Source of the DNA: Rotaria socialis
Lineage: Eukaryota > Rotifera > Eurotatoria > Philodinida > Philodinidae
DNA: 64,000 nucleotides
Assembly: GCA_905331475.1 (NCBI GenBank)
Contig: CAJNYU010002713.1
Location: forward strand, 140,920 to 204,919
Reading direction: 5' to 3'
Below are positions 36,373 to 49,253 of the stretch, piece by piece; the stretch's first letter is position 1, and each line of letters opens with the position of its first letter. Position numbers and translations under genes: made by a program. A model generated the notes under the pieces. That model was given only the letters and a program-made list of their open reading frames with translations, was not told where the DNA came from and did no database searches.

Positions 36373-38849
36373 ATGGCTGTTGATATACGTAAAATAAATA
36401 ACGGGGCTAGTTCAACGCGATCTGTTTATCAACATAGGCATTTGTGCATTCGCACATTTCATCTTCTTCGTGCATATCCAGCTTATTCATGCTTGCTACT
36501 ATTTGTTGTATATTTACAAATCATGGATATGATACTTTATTGTAAAATACGTTCGCGAGGACCGCTACATGCAAATGCGCAGACAACCAGTGACACAAAC
36601 TTAAAACTTTTTGCTTCATTACCAGTCAAAAGGATCATGGTGGGACAAATTGTAAGTGTTTTCTGTTTTGAATATGCACGAAAAGAAAGTCTTGTTGACA
36701 TTATCGAATCGATACAAAACATTTATGTATTAATCATGCTATAGGCATTATATTAAACTGATGATCAAAGTTATTTTGTTAATTTCCGCGAAAGCTATGT
36801 ATAGTACGAAGCAAAAGCGCAAACGCAATACTGCAGATTAGTACAATGGTAAATCAGAGCTATCTTTCACACCTGTATCTTGAAGTATTTGTGATTTGAT
36901 TTTTCCACGCAGACTCATTTGATGTTAATACCCACAGATAGTCTATTTTAAATTAACTAAACAAAACTTTGAATTATTCTAGAAGTACAGCTTGTTTTAT
37001 AGTTTTTCTTATTCGAAGTGAGAATATCAATGGTGATATTTCCGTTGGCTCGTGATACGATCTACGATTTATTCTCTGAGAAAAGTGTGTACGAAATAAA
37101 TAGAATCGTCATTTGGCAGTGTCTAGAAAAATGTCCCCGTATGATGGTCTTTTGAGACAGTTGATTGAATCAGAAATTCTCGGAATTTTTTTAAAAATAG
37201 AGTCAATAAAAAAGCTTTTTTTCGATCAATAACGTAAAGAAAACGACGCTGTAATCAAACATTAGTAATGAATCAAAAGACTGTCTCTCTTTTAAACCTT
37301 CCGATCGAAGAAGTACCGATTTTTTTTATTTGACTTGTTGTCTCAGTTTGAGTCCTTGCAATCAACCAATAATAACAATATAAACAAAAATTAATTCTTT
37401 CTTTTACCTTGGGTATCATTTGACTGATTACAAAAACACTACCCATGTTGGGAAAACCGGAGTAAAACTGACGGTTTACCGAGGTTTTACCGCTCCGGTT
37501 ACCAGCTCCCATCAACACAAATTTACCGCGGTTTACCGCCGGTATTTTTTGATTAACCGGTTCGCTGAGCGTCTATAAAAAATTGTTGCTAAAAGTCATT
37601 GATCGGGCTATTTTAGGCATCTTTTTTTCATATACAGTGGCTGCCAAAATTGTCCGACCGCATGTAAATTGGATTTTATTNACTAGCGGTTAACCGCGGT
37701 ATTACCGCTCCGGTTACCGGCTCCCATTTCATACAAATTTACGGCTTTTCTAAAATTACCGCGGTTTACCGCAAAAATTGAAGCGGTATTCGCGACATGG
37801 GTAGTTTATCTAGTCTTGCTTATAGACAAATACAGATAATCATATTTGTTTTGAATATTTAGACTCAATATGTCCGATCTCCATTAGCTGAATATGTTGA
37901 ATCCGACCTGTATTTTACTTCTTATTTCCCGTCCATATCACCAAATGCCATATCAATGTTTCATTGTTTTCTATCAATAATCTCAATAAAATTCTTTTCA
38001 AGTGATTCCTTACTGCAGCGACGCATCGGTGTTTTAATTTTTGAGTTTCGTAATTTTCTTGACTGTCTCGATGGTGTTGTTTTCCGCGCACGTATAAAAA
38101 ATCTACGTTATAAATCCTATCGTGGCAATTTGGGTTATTATATGGATGGTATAACTGATGTATTAAGTGGGATATGTCTGATTGTTGGATGTTTACTTCA
38201 TTTTTTTAAACAACGACCATTACGTTCAATAACCCATAAAATCAATCAAACATTATCAACCCGAATGAGCCGATCCAGTGATAATGAAAGTGAAGAAGCA
38301 GATTTAATTATCTTAAATTTGGATGATGAACAAAAACAACAATCAACCAATGGCATCAATAGTAATACATGCGAGACAAAAGCAAGAATAATTATTGCTT
38401 TAAGCATTTTGTCTGTACGATATGCATTAGCAGGAATGTTTTGGAATAGAGAGGTGCAAGCATACGAAGATTTACTAGATTCATATATAAATCAATCGCG
38501 AAGACAAGTAATAAGTTATTTTTAGTAGACTTACAGATTTGTTACCGTTTTTTTGAATGAAAATTTAGGATTTACAAATGACCATTCTTCATTCACCATT
38601 CACAATATTAATGTTTTATTTATGGAGATATTTAAGTGCGATAAGTGTTCAAGATTATCTTATCTTTGCTATTCTATTTGATCGAACATGGGTTTGTAAT
38701 TGATTTAAAACATGTAGATATATTTTGTATCTTCTTTGCAGGAATTTATACAAAAAACAAATAAAATCGGTTGTCTATGTTTATCAATAACCATATTCGC
38801 AACTGAATTACATATCGATCAAATTCGATCTATACTGAATCTCTTTTGA
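36373..38849 (+). CDS. CDP-alcohol phosphotransferase, ceramide phosphoethanolamine synthase-like (copy 2)
   Basis: Four exons: 36373-36651, 37863-38507, 38569-38691, 38742-38849; exons 2-4 have exactly the lengths of copy 1 (645, 123, 108 nt) and exon 1 is 30 nt longer. 384 aa. The catalytic signature is intact at D160, D163 and D188/D192 (DCLDGVVFRA, GYYMDGITDV). The N-terminal helix pair is close to copy 1 (YSCLLLFVVYLQIMDMILY). Both copies look functional; the acidic/Ser-rich loop diverges most. Intron 1 is 1,211 nt against 779 nt in copy 1, and most of the difference is the inverted-repeat element at 37442-37801. A single ambiguous base (37681) lies in that element. No stop or frame shift was seen. 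Confidence 0.8.
37442..37801. mobile_element. TA-flanked word-saturated inverted-repeat element in intron
   Basis: The ends read TA|CCCATGTTGGG on the left and CGACATGGG|TA on the right, i.e. inverted CCCATGT termini bordered by TA, as in Tc1/mariner-type target duplication. The 360-bp interior is saturated with GGTTTACCG, CCGGTTAACC and CCGCGG words in both orientations. It sits inside intron 1 of the second CPES-like gene and is absent from the same intron of copy 1, so it inserted after or at the duplication. Confidence 0.7.
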
Positions 38850-38944
38850 ATGAGAGAAATCAAAGATATTCGGCGAAATTGATAGTTTTCAATGTTTTCC
38901 AAGGACAAAAATGCTCATTTCTCTTGTACTATTGTTCGAAGAAA

Positions 38945-39498
38945 AATACCTATTATCCGTTCCAGAAGTCAAGGCAGCCGGTTGTGTTTTGAATAGCGTT
39001 TGATAGGAACAAGATAGAGACCTGCGGTTTTCACTATTTCATAGCCAAGATCCAGACGCATATGTTCATAAGCAATTTTCAGAGGCTCACTGGAAAACTA
39101 CTCTGGATTTCTGGTAAGTGCATTCTACAAACTTGGAACCTGCTTCCTACTGTCCAAATGGAATTTTGATGGAGTTCACTTTTTGACCGGCTCCTGAGCG
39201 AGACCACAGGGGTGAATTTTCCGGCGAAAACAAAAGTTCGTGAAAGAATCGAAATATGTATTGGTCGGCTCAGTTTTTAATGCTGATTCCGAATGCGTAA
39301 GGAAATCTATAGACTTCTATAACACTTACCAGAAATCCAGAGTGGTTTTCCAGTGATCCTCTGAAAATTGCTTATGAACATATGCGTCTGTGTCTTGGCT
39401 ATCAAACAGTGAAAACCGCAGGTCTCTATCTTGTTCCTATCAAACGTTATTCAAAAAAACAACCGACTGCCTTGACTTCTGGAACGAATAATAGTTAT
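38945..39498. mobile_element. Long inverted-repeat (fold-back) element
   Basis: Arms of about 176 bp, 38945-39120 and 39323-39498, are inverted copies at roughly 90% identity (landmarks CGTTCCAGAAGTCAAGGCAG, GATAGGAACAAGATAGAGAC, CTCTGGATTTCTGGTAAGTG). The 200-bp centre contains a 30-bp block also found at 56717. The 61-codon frame at 39382 is a by-product. It begins about 95 bp after the stop of CPES-like copy 2. Confidence 0.8.
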
Positions 39499-39759
39499 TT
39501 GTTTTTGTATCATGTACATTCACCACATATGTATAGAGTACAACGTCAAATAAAAGTCTTTCTATAAAAACAAACAATTGCCTAATGGATTCAAGGTAAA
39601 CAAATTAACTATGTGCCAACATCGATAAAATAAAAGATAAAGAAAATAGCGTGATTTTACAATTAACGATGATTCCTTGACTTTTTATAATCGTCTCTCG
39701 CAAGTTTTTAACGCATTAGAAGTTATTACGAACTTCATTTTTTTATTATATTAAAAAAT

Positions 39760-40435
39760 TTTCTACTAATTGTTCAGTTAATTCTCATACACGTTTGGCT
39801 GTACCATAATGTAAAGGAGTAGATATTACAACCAGACGTGGACTTCTAGCACAATCTTGACAATAAGCACCAGATTTATTTTCTAATTCAGGTGCTAATG
39901 CATGATGAAACTTATACATCGGAAGAATTTCAGGTCGAAACTAACTACGTCGTTAACAAGGGGAATGCTTTTCAATTTTGGGATTTTTCGGATTCAAAAC
40001 CATCCTTTGCTAATCTACGAGTACCAGTACCAACACCAGCATTACAAATCAATACATGTAACGATGAATCTCTTTTTATATAATCTCCAGCAAATGATCG
40101 ATTGATTCTAATGAATCCAGATGAAGTTCGATTAATTCTAATTTGTTCATTTTCCGTTGATTGTCGAAGGTCTTGAAGAACATTTTTACCTTTGATCATA
40201 TCACGTCCCATGATGATGGCATGTACGCGTGCTGTTTCAAGTCCAATACCTTTTATGATAAATGACTAGCGATTATTTTCATATGTAGTTACTAATGAAT
40301 TCGGCTTACCTGCGTACCCCCCGGAATCAAGACTGTTTTGTCTGTTAGATCAGCCTTGAAACATTGAACAACTTCTCATGCAATCGATTTTGCATGTAAC
40401 ATATCGACGTATTAATAAAGCCGATAAGCTTCACC
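39760..40435 (-). pseudogene. Short-chain dehydrogenase (retinol dehydrogenase-like) pseudogene
   Basis: Minus-strand pieces recall an SDR: KADLTDKTVLIPGGTQ, a 60-nt intron-like gap, then GIGLETARVHAIIMGRDM (nucleotide-binding loop), SFAGDYIKRDSSLHVLICNA with NAG, and, after frame breaks, a C-terminal piece with HHALAPELENKSGAYCQDC and YGTAKRV. There is an in-frame stop upstream of the first piece, the region after NAG runs into a stop, and the catalytic Tyr-x3-Lys segment is missing, so a mid-gene deletion has occurred. It was probably a retinol-dehydrogenase/WWOX-type enzyme; the substrate cannot be assigned. Confidence 0.75.
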
Positions 40436-41632
40436 TTTTATCTTTTGAATTGCGCCGAAATAACAGTAAAAAGGAAGGAGCAGAAATAAAGAGTGATGTT
40501 TTAAATACCGCGTGCATTTTATATTTGCTTTACTTTCATGTTTGATTTGATTGTATTCATTGTTGTTTAATGCATTGTAATCCATCATAATTCTAAAGGA
40601 TTTCTTTCAAAATCGTGTACTTACATGAATCAAGAATGAAAATATTCATGCAAATAAAATTTCTTAAATATTATATAACGACAAATTTTAAAGTTTAGAA
40701 GCTTTCCTTTTTTTTTATTTATTTTATAGAAAAAGAAAACTTTTCTGTAAACTAATAGGATTTGGCAATTTTCATAAAAATCTTTCAGCTTGTTCGCAAT
40801 TTTTTCCACTACTTGAGATTCAATAAAGAAAATCAGTCTTGTGGTAATAATTATATCCACATGCTCCGACACATTTCTCATCAAGTTTAACATGATTTCT
40901 CGTGCATATAAATTATGATACAAATATAATAAATTATTTATTCGTAATTGAAATCGAATTCATCGTTTTTTCTCTTTTAATATGGCAATGTTTGTCTTTG
41001 TTCAAGATCATATTCATTTGCTAACATACTTTACTTGCATTTATGAATATCAACTTTCAAAATAAAGTTATTAGAAGAAAAAAAAACATATTTACCAATG
41101 TTTCAACTTCTTTCGCATTATTAAATATAAACATGAGAACACTGTCGGAAGAGACATATCGGTCGTAGTTTTTGTTTTTCTTCTCTTATTACTATCTTTT
41201 AAAAGTAACAATGTGATATTGCAATATCATGTGATAAGGTATGTAATTTGCATGTTGATACATAAGTGTCGATTCATTTTCTATACACCTGTCTGTTGTT
41301 TCAAAGACCGGTATTACATTTTCGTATCGCTACCTGATACATAAGCGAAGATAACATTCATTTATATGTAAGGGCATAGAATTCTTTAGAAAATAAATTC
41401 TTCCATTGTTTATGTTGCATGCCTAATAATGAATTAGACAGTGATTTGAAAGGATGCTTGCGCTTCGGTTCTCTGTTTATCTAGGAAATCATTCATGAAG
41501 ATCTGAAGGAAACAAATATGTAGTCTGAAGGATATACTGAGAATATTCCCTAGAGGCGTTTGCTCTTAATTATAAAGTTTATGTATTCCGGCCTTTGTTT
41601 TTTTTTTAGATTAACTGAGTGCAGTTAATAAT
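40436..41632. other. Intergenic, no gene seen
   Basis: AT-rich, with a 97-codon minus-strand frame (40630-40923) that lacks domain features. It contains the 5' flank of the acidic protein gene. Confidence 0.35.
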
Positions 41633-42313
41633 ATGGAGAGAGATGATGATGATGGGGGCAGCGATAATATTCAAACACCTAATACAAGTCGATCGAATAG
41701 CATTAATGAGGATGAAACAAGATTTTCGCCTCCAATTGCACCGATAAATGAATTAGAAACTCAATCTCCAGGTTATTTGCACACACAAAATTTATCTATT
41801 TAATCAACTGTAAGAAATGATATACATATATTTTTTTCTTAAAGAAATCGCTGATGAACAAATTAAACATATGCCAGAAACGCAGCTGTCAATTATATCA
41901 AGTTCTTCATCAAATTCTGATACAGATTTTGTTGCTATAAATAAAAGTGATTTTGATTCAGAAGTCGTAAGTGTTTTCTTTGTGTATTGCTGCTTGGCTG
42001 CTTCAGCTGATTGCTTTCATGCGCAGACATGTAACAAATGGGAAACAATCTGCTTCCCAACTACAGTCTCTTTTGTATAACTAATGTTTTACGAGTCCTC
42101 GAAGAATTTAAATGAGAATATGATAATGTTTTCTTATTTTATAACAAAACAAAAATTATGCATTGATTTATTTATCATCGCATCAGTGACCTTTCATGCT
42201 AAATATATATATAGGAACTACCGAAAAAAAAAATTAAAACCGGCTATTTCGTTCATCACACGTCAATGTCACGCTTAATGCGATTTTTTCCTCTTTATCC
42301 ATTATCATTGTAG
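41633..42313 (+). CDS. Small acidic Ser-rich protein, function unknown
   Basis: Three exons, 41633-41771, 41845-41966 and 42215-42313, with agreeing phases; 119 aa. It opens MERDDDDGGSDNIQ, is Ser/Asn/Asp/Glu-rich and likely disordered through residue 87 (SSSSSNSDTDFVAI), then ends with a basic patch (PKKKIK) and a hydrophobic tail (LMRFFPLYPLSL). No family was recognised. The last exon is the least certain: an alternative is splicing from exon 2 into the large acidic gene starting near 43196, whose composition is similar. Confidence 0.45.
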
Positions 42314-43195
42314 TTGACTGTAGGTTCTATTACGTGCATAAATATATATGTATAAATAAATATATGCTGCCAATGACTAATCAGTCATCAATGACTCTTG
42401 TCGTTGACGAAGGTATTTTAGTTAAAACACGAACGTGTAAATGATTGAAAAAAATTAATCGTTTTCTATTTTGACGAATATCATAATGTTTAACATGTTT
42501 AAAGTGAAGGATAAATGATTGACGGATTTATGGCGATACAGCGATATTTATTTCATTGGTATCTCTATACATATCAATTACACATAAAAAAATACGTCTC
42601 TGTCATTTGGCCAACATTTACCTATCTGATTAGATTACCCTCAAGCAAAGTGTACTAGTCAATAAATGAGCGAGAATGCGTATATGAAAAGGAAAAGAAA
42701 AAGAAAATATCCATCAATATTTTTCCTATGAATATGCCTTTCTTTCTTTTTCTTCATTCTTTCATCTGTTAATATGTCTCACAGATATAATAGTTGTACG
42801 CGACAAAGAATTATTGTCTGAGTTCCATGAAAGAAAGCCAGTTTTTATGTCGCAAGAAATGTGTGTATAAAAATACGTTAGCACAAAGCGTAGAGAATAA
42901 GAAGAAAAAGAGAATGTGTTTGACGGTTCTATAACCTACTACTGCTGCTGCTGTTGTTTTTTCTTCTTTCTCTTGGTTTGCTTGTTTATTGCTCGCCCGC
43001 AGTTTTTTCCGTGTTTCACACTCATCATCATTTTTTTTCGGTCCGACTTTTTCAGCTATTGTCAATTCTGCACTACTTTTTTTTCTCTCTTTTTTCTTTT
43101 CATTCTGTTCTTCGCGTTCTTTGCTTCTTTATCGCCATCCGTTTTCTTTGGTTCTTTTTCGCGTCGAATGCAAGAAAAATGTTCATCTGATCAAT
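42314..43195. other. Intergenic, pyrimidine-rich leader of the large acidic gene
   Basis: Spacer with several CTTTTTCTTTC tracts near 42950-43150. These keep reading frames open as Phe/Ser strings on both strands but do not look coding. Polypyrimidine plus TTTTCAG near 43053 could be a splice or trans-splice acceptor for the gene starting at 43196. Confidence 0.35.
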
Positions 43196-44801
43196 ATGAC
43201 GTCTGATGTCGAGGATCTCACCACGTTTTATGCCGAATTTCCCTCGATATTTGGAAACAATACATCATGTCCTATAGAACCGTCATACAATACTGTTGCA
43301 GCTGATGTTAATAAAAAACAATCTTATCAACCAATGTTTGGTTCATTTTTATTTGCCGATTCAGACCCGCTTAGTCGAGCAGCCTTTGCCGCTTCTTCAT
43401 CGTCTTCGCCTATTGAAGTGCCAACAACTCAAGAACAAGTTATGGATGATCACGCTTTAACGAGTGAAAACAACGCCTCAAGTAGTATTCAAGATGCACC
43501 ATCATTAGTCACGCCTGTGGAGCTTGCTGAGGACATCGATGACGATAATGACGAAGATGATTTTGATGGTATACCTATTCGCCATGCACCTGTAATGATG
43601 AATAAAAAATTAAATGACGATAATGAGCCAAATTGCAATCGACGAGATCATGATCAATCATTGGATGAATTTATTAATCATGTTGAAAATGCGCACAATG
43701 ATTATGAACTTGAAGATGATTCATTTCTAAATGGTTTTTCTGATGAACAACATGATACAACTGCAATAGTGCCAACTTTATTTAAAGATATTCCTGATAT
43801 CGATGATCCCAATGAACACGATGAAGATAATGACGATGGAATTCCTTTCGATCAGATGGATATGTACAATCAATCAGAATCTCTACGATCGTCGTCGCCT
43901 GATTCTCTATTGTCTTCATCACATTTACAAGATGAACAAGATGATGATATAAATATTGATGATGATAATGAAGTCACTAACTGGAATGATGATACTCTTC
44001 TTCGTACGAACTCGTCTAATATTAATGCACAAACTAATCAAACAGACCATCCGTTAATATTACGAATGCATCCAATGGATCAAGTCGATTTTATTGACTC
44101 ATCTCGTAGTAATTCAAGATGTTCACACGTATCTTCACATTTAAGCTTTGGTTATAATGATCAAGCTCGAATATTTCGTAGTGATGATGATGAACTTGTC
44201 ACATCCTCTGATAGTGATGATGATGATGATGATAATAATGATGATACAATTAATATTGATAGTAATTTATTCAATCAAAATGATAAAATGAATTTAGATA
44301 GCAATACATTCAATCAAGATGATAATGAAGATTTACGTCTAGAAGTGAATCTTGATGATCACCGATCAGTTTCTTCATTTAGTAAAAGTGATAGTGTACG
44401 TTCAGCATCACCCATTGCTCATGAAACACCTATTATTGATATTGATGATGATGATGATGATATTGATCAATCGAAAACTCTACAGATAGTTCCTATTACT
44501 TCTATGGACGATGATCATCATGCATCAAGTACTTTACAAGTAGCTCCTATGGCTGCTCTTGATGATGAAGATGAAAATGATGATTTCCAAACGTTTCAAT
44601 CTGAACAACCAGTATTACCCATGATATCGTCAAATATAAACGGTCTATTCGAATTAATGCATGAACAACGAAAAACTGATATTGTTCATGATATTATTCA
44701 TATGAGACATTTATTTGACGAAAATAATCATGATGATGAATTTATTGCTATTATGCATAATCCGAAAATATTCGAAGAAGTTTTATATGAACATGACGAC
44801 G

Positions 44802-44832
<31 letters not shown>

Positions 44833-47004
44833 CGAACAAGCGGTAATCTTAAATAAATATTTATTTAATAATTTTCAAACGGTTGAGATTCTATTTTTCT
44901 TTTTCAATCAAAATAACATTTGTTTAAGTCAAGGATAAAACATAGTTTTCGTTTTCTTGCACTAAATTCTTCGATATGTTTCTTTCGGTCTTTTTTTTAA
45001 ATATATATAGACAGAAAATCAACTATTAACACGACTTCTCTTAGTGCAAGACAGATTATATAATTGTAAGCTGATGGAAACTGTCATTATTATCTATATA
45101 TGAGTTAACTAGGCGAAGAGAAATAACTCAATTTGTCTTTCTCTTGTTTGTCGTAGAATTCAGATTCAACCAAGCAAACAACTACTGTTACTGCTACCTT
45201 CCGGTCATCATCACAACTATCGGCTGGTAATCAAATTAAAAACGAACCGCTCGGCGAGCATCACCAAAATATACAACAACCATCTTCATTACTAGAGTTA
45301 GACAACAAAAAAATGCCGAGCTCTTCATTACATGCTTTATATAGAACAGCAACAACAACAACACCAACAGCAAATAATCCTTCTCCTGCGGCAGCTAATT
45401 ACCTTAGCAAAGACGACAGCAACGACGATGTCGTCGTCAGCGGCGGCGACGGCGGCGGCGGCGGCGGCAAAGGAAAGAATAATGCGACTGCGAATGTCGT
45501 CAATACTGCTACTGACAATATTAACATAATACAAAGGAAAGAACAGTTGCAATCGCAGTCAACAAATAGTTTCGAAGTTGTTGCGAAACAATTTACAAAC
45601 GTTGACAAATACGAACAAATCATGAGTACCGACAATGAATCAGATGACGATTCAGAATTAGCAAAAACACTTTCTCAGTTACATAATATAATTAATACTA
45701 CTTCACCTAGAGAAGAAATTAATCGAATCGAACAGCAAATGTCATTGGACTCTTCAAGTACAAATCAAAATGGAATTTCTTCTGAGCTTCTATTTGAAAA
45801 CATAATCACGAATGGAAATGAATCAGAATTATTAAACAAGAAAAACCGGCAAGATACTCCTATAATACTATCGTCTCCATATGTCAATGATACTGTAAAA
45901 AATTCCGACGAATCAAAAGAAGAAAGAGGCGAGAAAAAAAAAATTATTTTTCATAAAAATCATAATGATGATGATGATGATGGTAATGATCACGATATGC
46001 AAGGGGAAAAATATGAGAATGAAGGAGAAGGAGGAGAAGAAAAAACAACTACGTTTTTTTCTTTAACATCGACAACGTCTCATACTTTATTCAATAATGA
46101 TTCACACTCCGTTGTCGCTTCTGTCGACCCTGATACATCCTCGTCGTCGTCTAACATTCTTTTATTATCATCAAACAAACTAAACGACAGCGCACCGGTT
46201 TTAACGAATCAATTAATTACCGACATTTTGCAAATATCAAATAAGAAATCAAATATGGACGATTTATCGAATGATGATCTTACTCAACTATCAACAACAA
46301 ATTTATTTGATCCTTTTGCTCCGACGACAACAACAACGACAGATATGTTTGAGAATATTTTCACTGATGTAAAAACTGTTGATGAAAAAGAATTCAAAAT
46401 GCAGCCAAACTCAAATGTTCCGTCAAAACAACCACTAGACAATTATAATTTCGATGATTTATGGAATCAATCCGTATCGCAGATTGTATCGTCGAGTAGT
46501 CAAGAAATTAAATCAGATACTAATTATGACGCGAATGCATTTTCATGGGATGCATTTTTAAATAATGATACTAATAATTTAAAAAAACTTAATCCATTTG
46601 ATGATGAAAATGTTAATGACATTAGTAATACTATTTTACCACCTGCAAACATAACGTGGGAATCTTTATTTGGCGAAATGGAACCAGAAGATAATACAGA
46701 TCTTAAGAATTTCTTAGACTGGATTATCAGTCATCTCGAAGAAAGTGAGCAAAGTCACGTTGAACCTACAATAACATATACTTCAACACAAAATCTTGAA
46801 AGTATTGTAAAAGATATTCAAATGTGTGCAATGCCCTTTGATCCAATCCCATCGCCACCATTACATGTTGATCATTCAGTTGCAAATCCATTGATTAATG
46901 CAATACATCATGAGTTATTTCCAATTAATGAGTTAGAACAGATGAACACAACCAATGAACAACCATCAATGATTATATACGAAGAAGATGAAGATGAAAT
47001 TGAA

Positions 47005-47036
<32 letters not shown>

Positions 47037-49253
47037 TAATGAATTATCACCAAATAATATTATCCTACAAAATGTTGTTGAAAAATTAGTTTCACATATT
47101 TTAACTTTAGCACTTGAACAAGTTAATCATGCTTATAATCAAATAGATCATTTTGTTGATCAAATATTATCCCAAGCAATATTTGAAGTCTACAATGAAG
47201 ATAAAGATTCGTCGGAATCAGAAATCAATGATATGATACCAACAGAAAATCTTACTTCAATTATCAATGACCATGATTCAACAACAACAACAGCAACAAC
47301 AGTTAAAGAGAAATTTGATCCCTCTGATGAAAAAATCGATAGTACTTGGATTCATCATTTTCAAACACCGAAAACCTCTGATGACTCATGGTTACCAAAA
47401 GCAGCAGAACACCATAATAACGTTGATCCTATGTCATTTTTCTCTAACACTTTTGATGAATCGGATTTATTTTCTTCGGCAAGTAATCCAACGAAACTAG
47501 ACGATGATGAAGCAGGAACGCTCAGTGAATATCTACCTCCACCCATATTAACTGACACATCGAAAACTGCGATGGCTGTTAATAACATGATGAAATATAC
47601 GTTAACAGCACCTGTCATAGATGACAGTGGCGATGACAGTTCGTTTCAAGAAGATTTCTTTAATTTACATAAGGTAATTAGCGTATTCAAATCTGTTTTT
47701 TTTTGTTTCTCAACTAATTGGAATAAATATTTTATCAAATACTATCAAGCGCATGGGTAAACTGATTAACCACATTGCTCTGTATCGTTTTTAGCTCATT
47801 TGCATATATACACTTGATTTAATACGTTATTTTTGTTCTCTATTTGCATGATGCTGATTTTCTTACATATATTTAGAATGAATCATCAACAGTCGAACAT
47901 ACAAAAATTAATGAAGAACCAATAAAAGCAGAAGACTCGGCAGTATGTCTTATTATTCGAATAATTAAAAGGATAAAAATAGAACTGTATAATTTTATTT
48001 TTCTAGCCAACCGAAACAAATGCCTTCGAAGTCGATGACGAGAATAATATCTTTTCACATAATGCACGTTCAGTGCAATTCGAAGCATTTGCTAGTGATC
48101 AACCTCTGGATACGTCAGAAATTGAATCAAAATTTTCTAATATAATTACCGAAATTAATAATGAAGTTGATGAGTCTTCACACCAATTAACAAATGACAA
48201 TTCACCATGGATAACCGTTGACAATACATCTGAAACTATGCAAACCGATGGTCCAAATAAAGATGAACCATGGGAACTTGAAGATAGTACTGAAGAAAAA
48301 CTTCCACCAACATTTACGAAAGCCAGTCAATTATCAGCAGCATTCAATGACAACGAATTTTCAACGACAGATAAATCTGATTTGCAACAGAACTTTTTCT
48401 CGGATTCATTTAATGCACTGACAGGCGTTGAAAATTGTGATAATTATTTTACTAAACAAAAATTAAATGGAAACACGGAAGAAACATTAGGAGAAAATAC
48501 GCACATAGATATTAATAAAGAAAATCTGCCAATAGAAACAGCATTAAAAGGTAATGTTAGTGCATCAGAATCATCTGCAACTAGTGATTCCGATGTAATT
48601 GAAGTCAATGATATTACAACAGATTTTGAAACAATTAATGATCGTAATACTGATCCAATGCAAACAAGTTATGTCAATATCAATGAAACAGATATCAAAG
48701 TATGCATCGCCATCATTTCAAGTTCAGTTAAAAAAATGATTATTTTAAGGTTGAACGTCCTTCTGATTCAGTTGCAGTAGCACCACGTATGATGACGATT
48801 CAATCCGAAAGTGAAGATTTACCTCCCCCGTTACCTCCATTACCACCATTGAATGATAAATCAAGTATGTAGAAAAGAAATGTAGTTTCTCTTAAAGAAA
48901 TTGATCTATACGTTTTATTAGATACTTCAAATAATAACATGCCATTAAAATCAGCAATTTCATCATCAAGTACAAATGCACAATATAGTAAAAAAAATTT
49001 ACGCTCAGAATCAGAACTAACTCCTACTGCTCAAACTACGATTGATACAAAAGTTCGTAGTCAAACCGACATACAAACGGCTTTCCCATTTGAATCAGGT
49101 ATTGTTATATTTACAATCTATATTTTGTTGATGATATTTGATGTCGTGGATATTGTTGATTGTTTAACGATGAAGAAGGAGAAAGATATTTATTATTGTT
49201 GTAATTTGATGAAATATCATGATAATGCGGATTATAAGGCGCTGATAAATTGA
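43196..49253 (+). CDS. Very long disordered acidic protein with DPF/NPF-type motifs
   Basis: Six exons: 43196-44842, 45157-47673, 47877-47942, 48007-48699, 48750-48864 and 48922-about 49253; phases agree, giving about 1,789 aa. It is dominated by Asp, Asn, Ser and Glu, with poly-Asp runs, a poly-Asn run at the end of exon 1, poly-Gly and poly-Glu runs. Short hydrophobic islands recur (SWDAFLNND, NITWESLFGEME, EPWELED, PFTKASQLSAAF-like). FDPFAP near residue 933 and NPFDDE near 1028 resemble AP-2/EH-domain binding motifs of endocytic accessory proteins such as aftiphilin, but no folded domain is seen. I prefer the ATG at 43196 (MTSDVEDL) because the upstream frame is only Phe/Ser low complexity. 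The last exon may end by splicing at 49097 rather than at 49253. Confidence 0.6.

Noticed and set aside
39382-39567. 61-codon frame
   Set aside because: Falls in the right arm of the fold-back element; the arm's inverse gives an equally meaningless frame.
42811-43206. Phe/Ser-rich frames on both strands before the large acidic gene
   Set aside because: They reflect pyrimidine tracts; the plausible start is the ATG at 43196.
45332-45635. Gln, Ala, Val and Pro runs in alternative frames
   Set aside because: Shadows of CAA/GGC trinucleotide repeats inside the acidic gene's exon 2.
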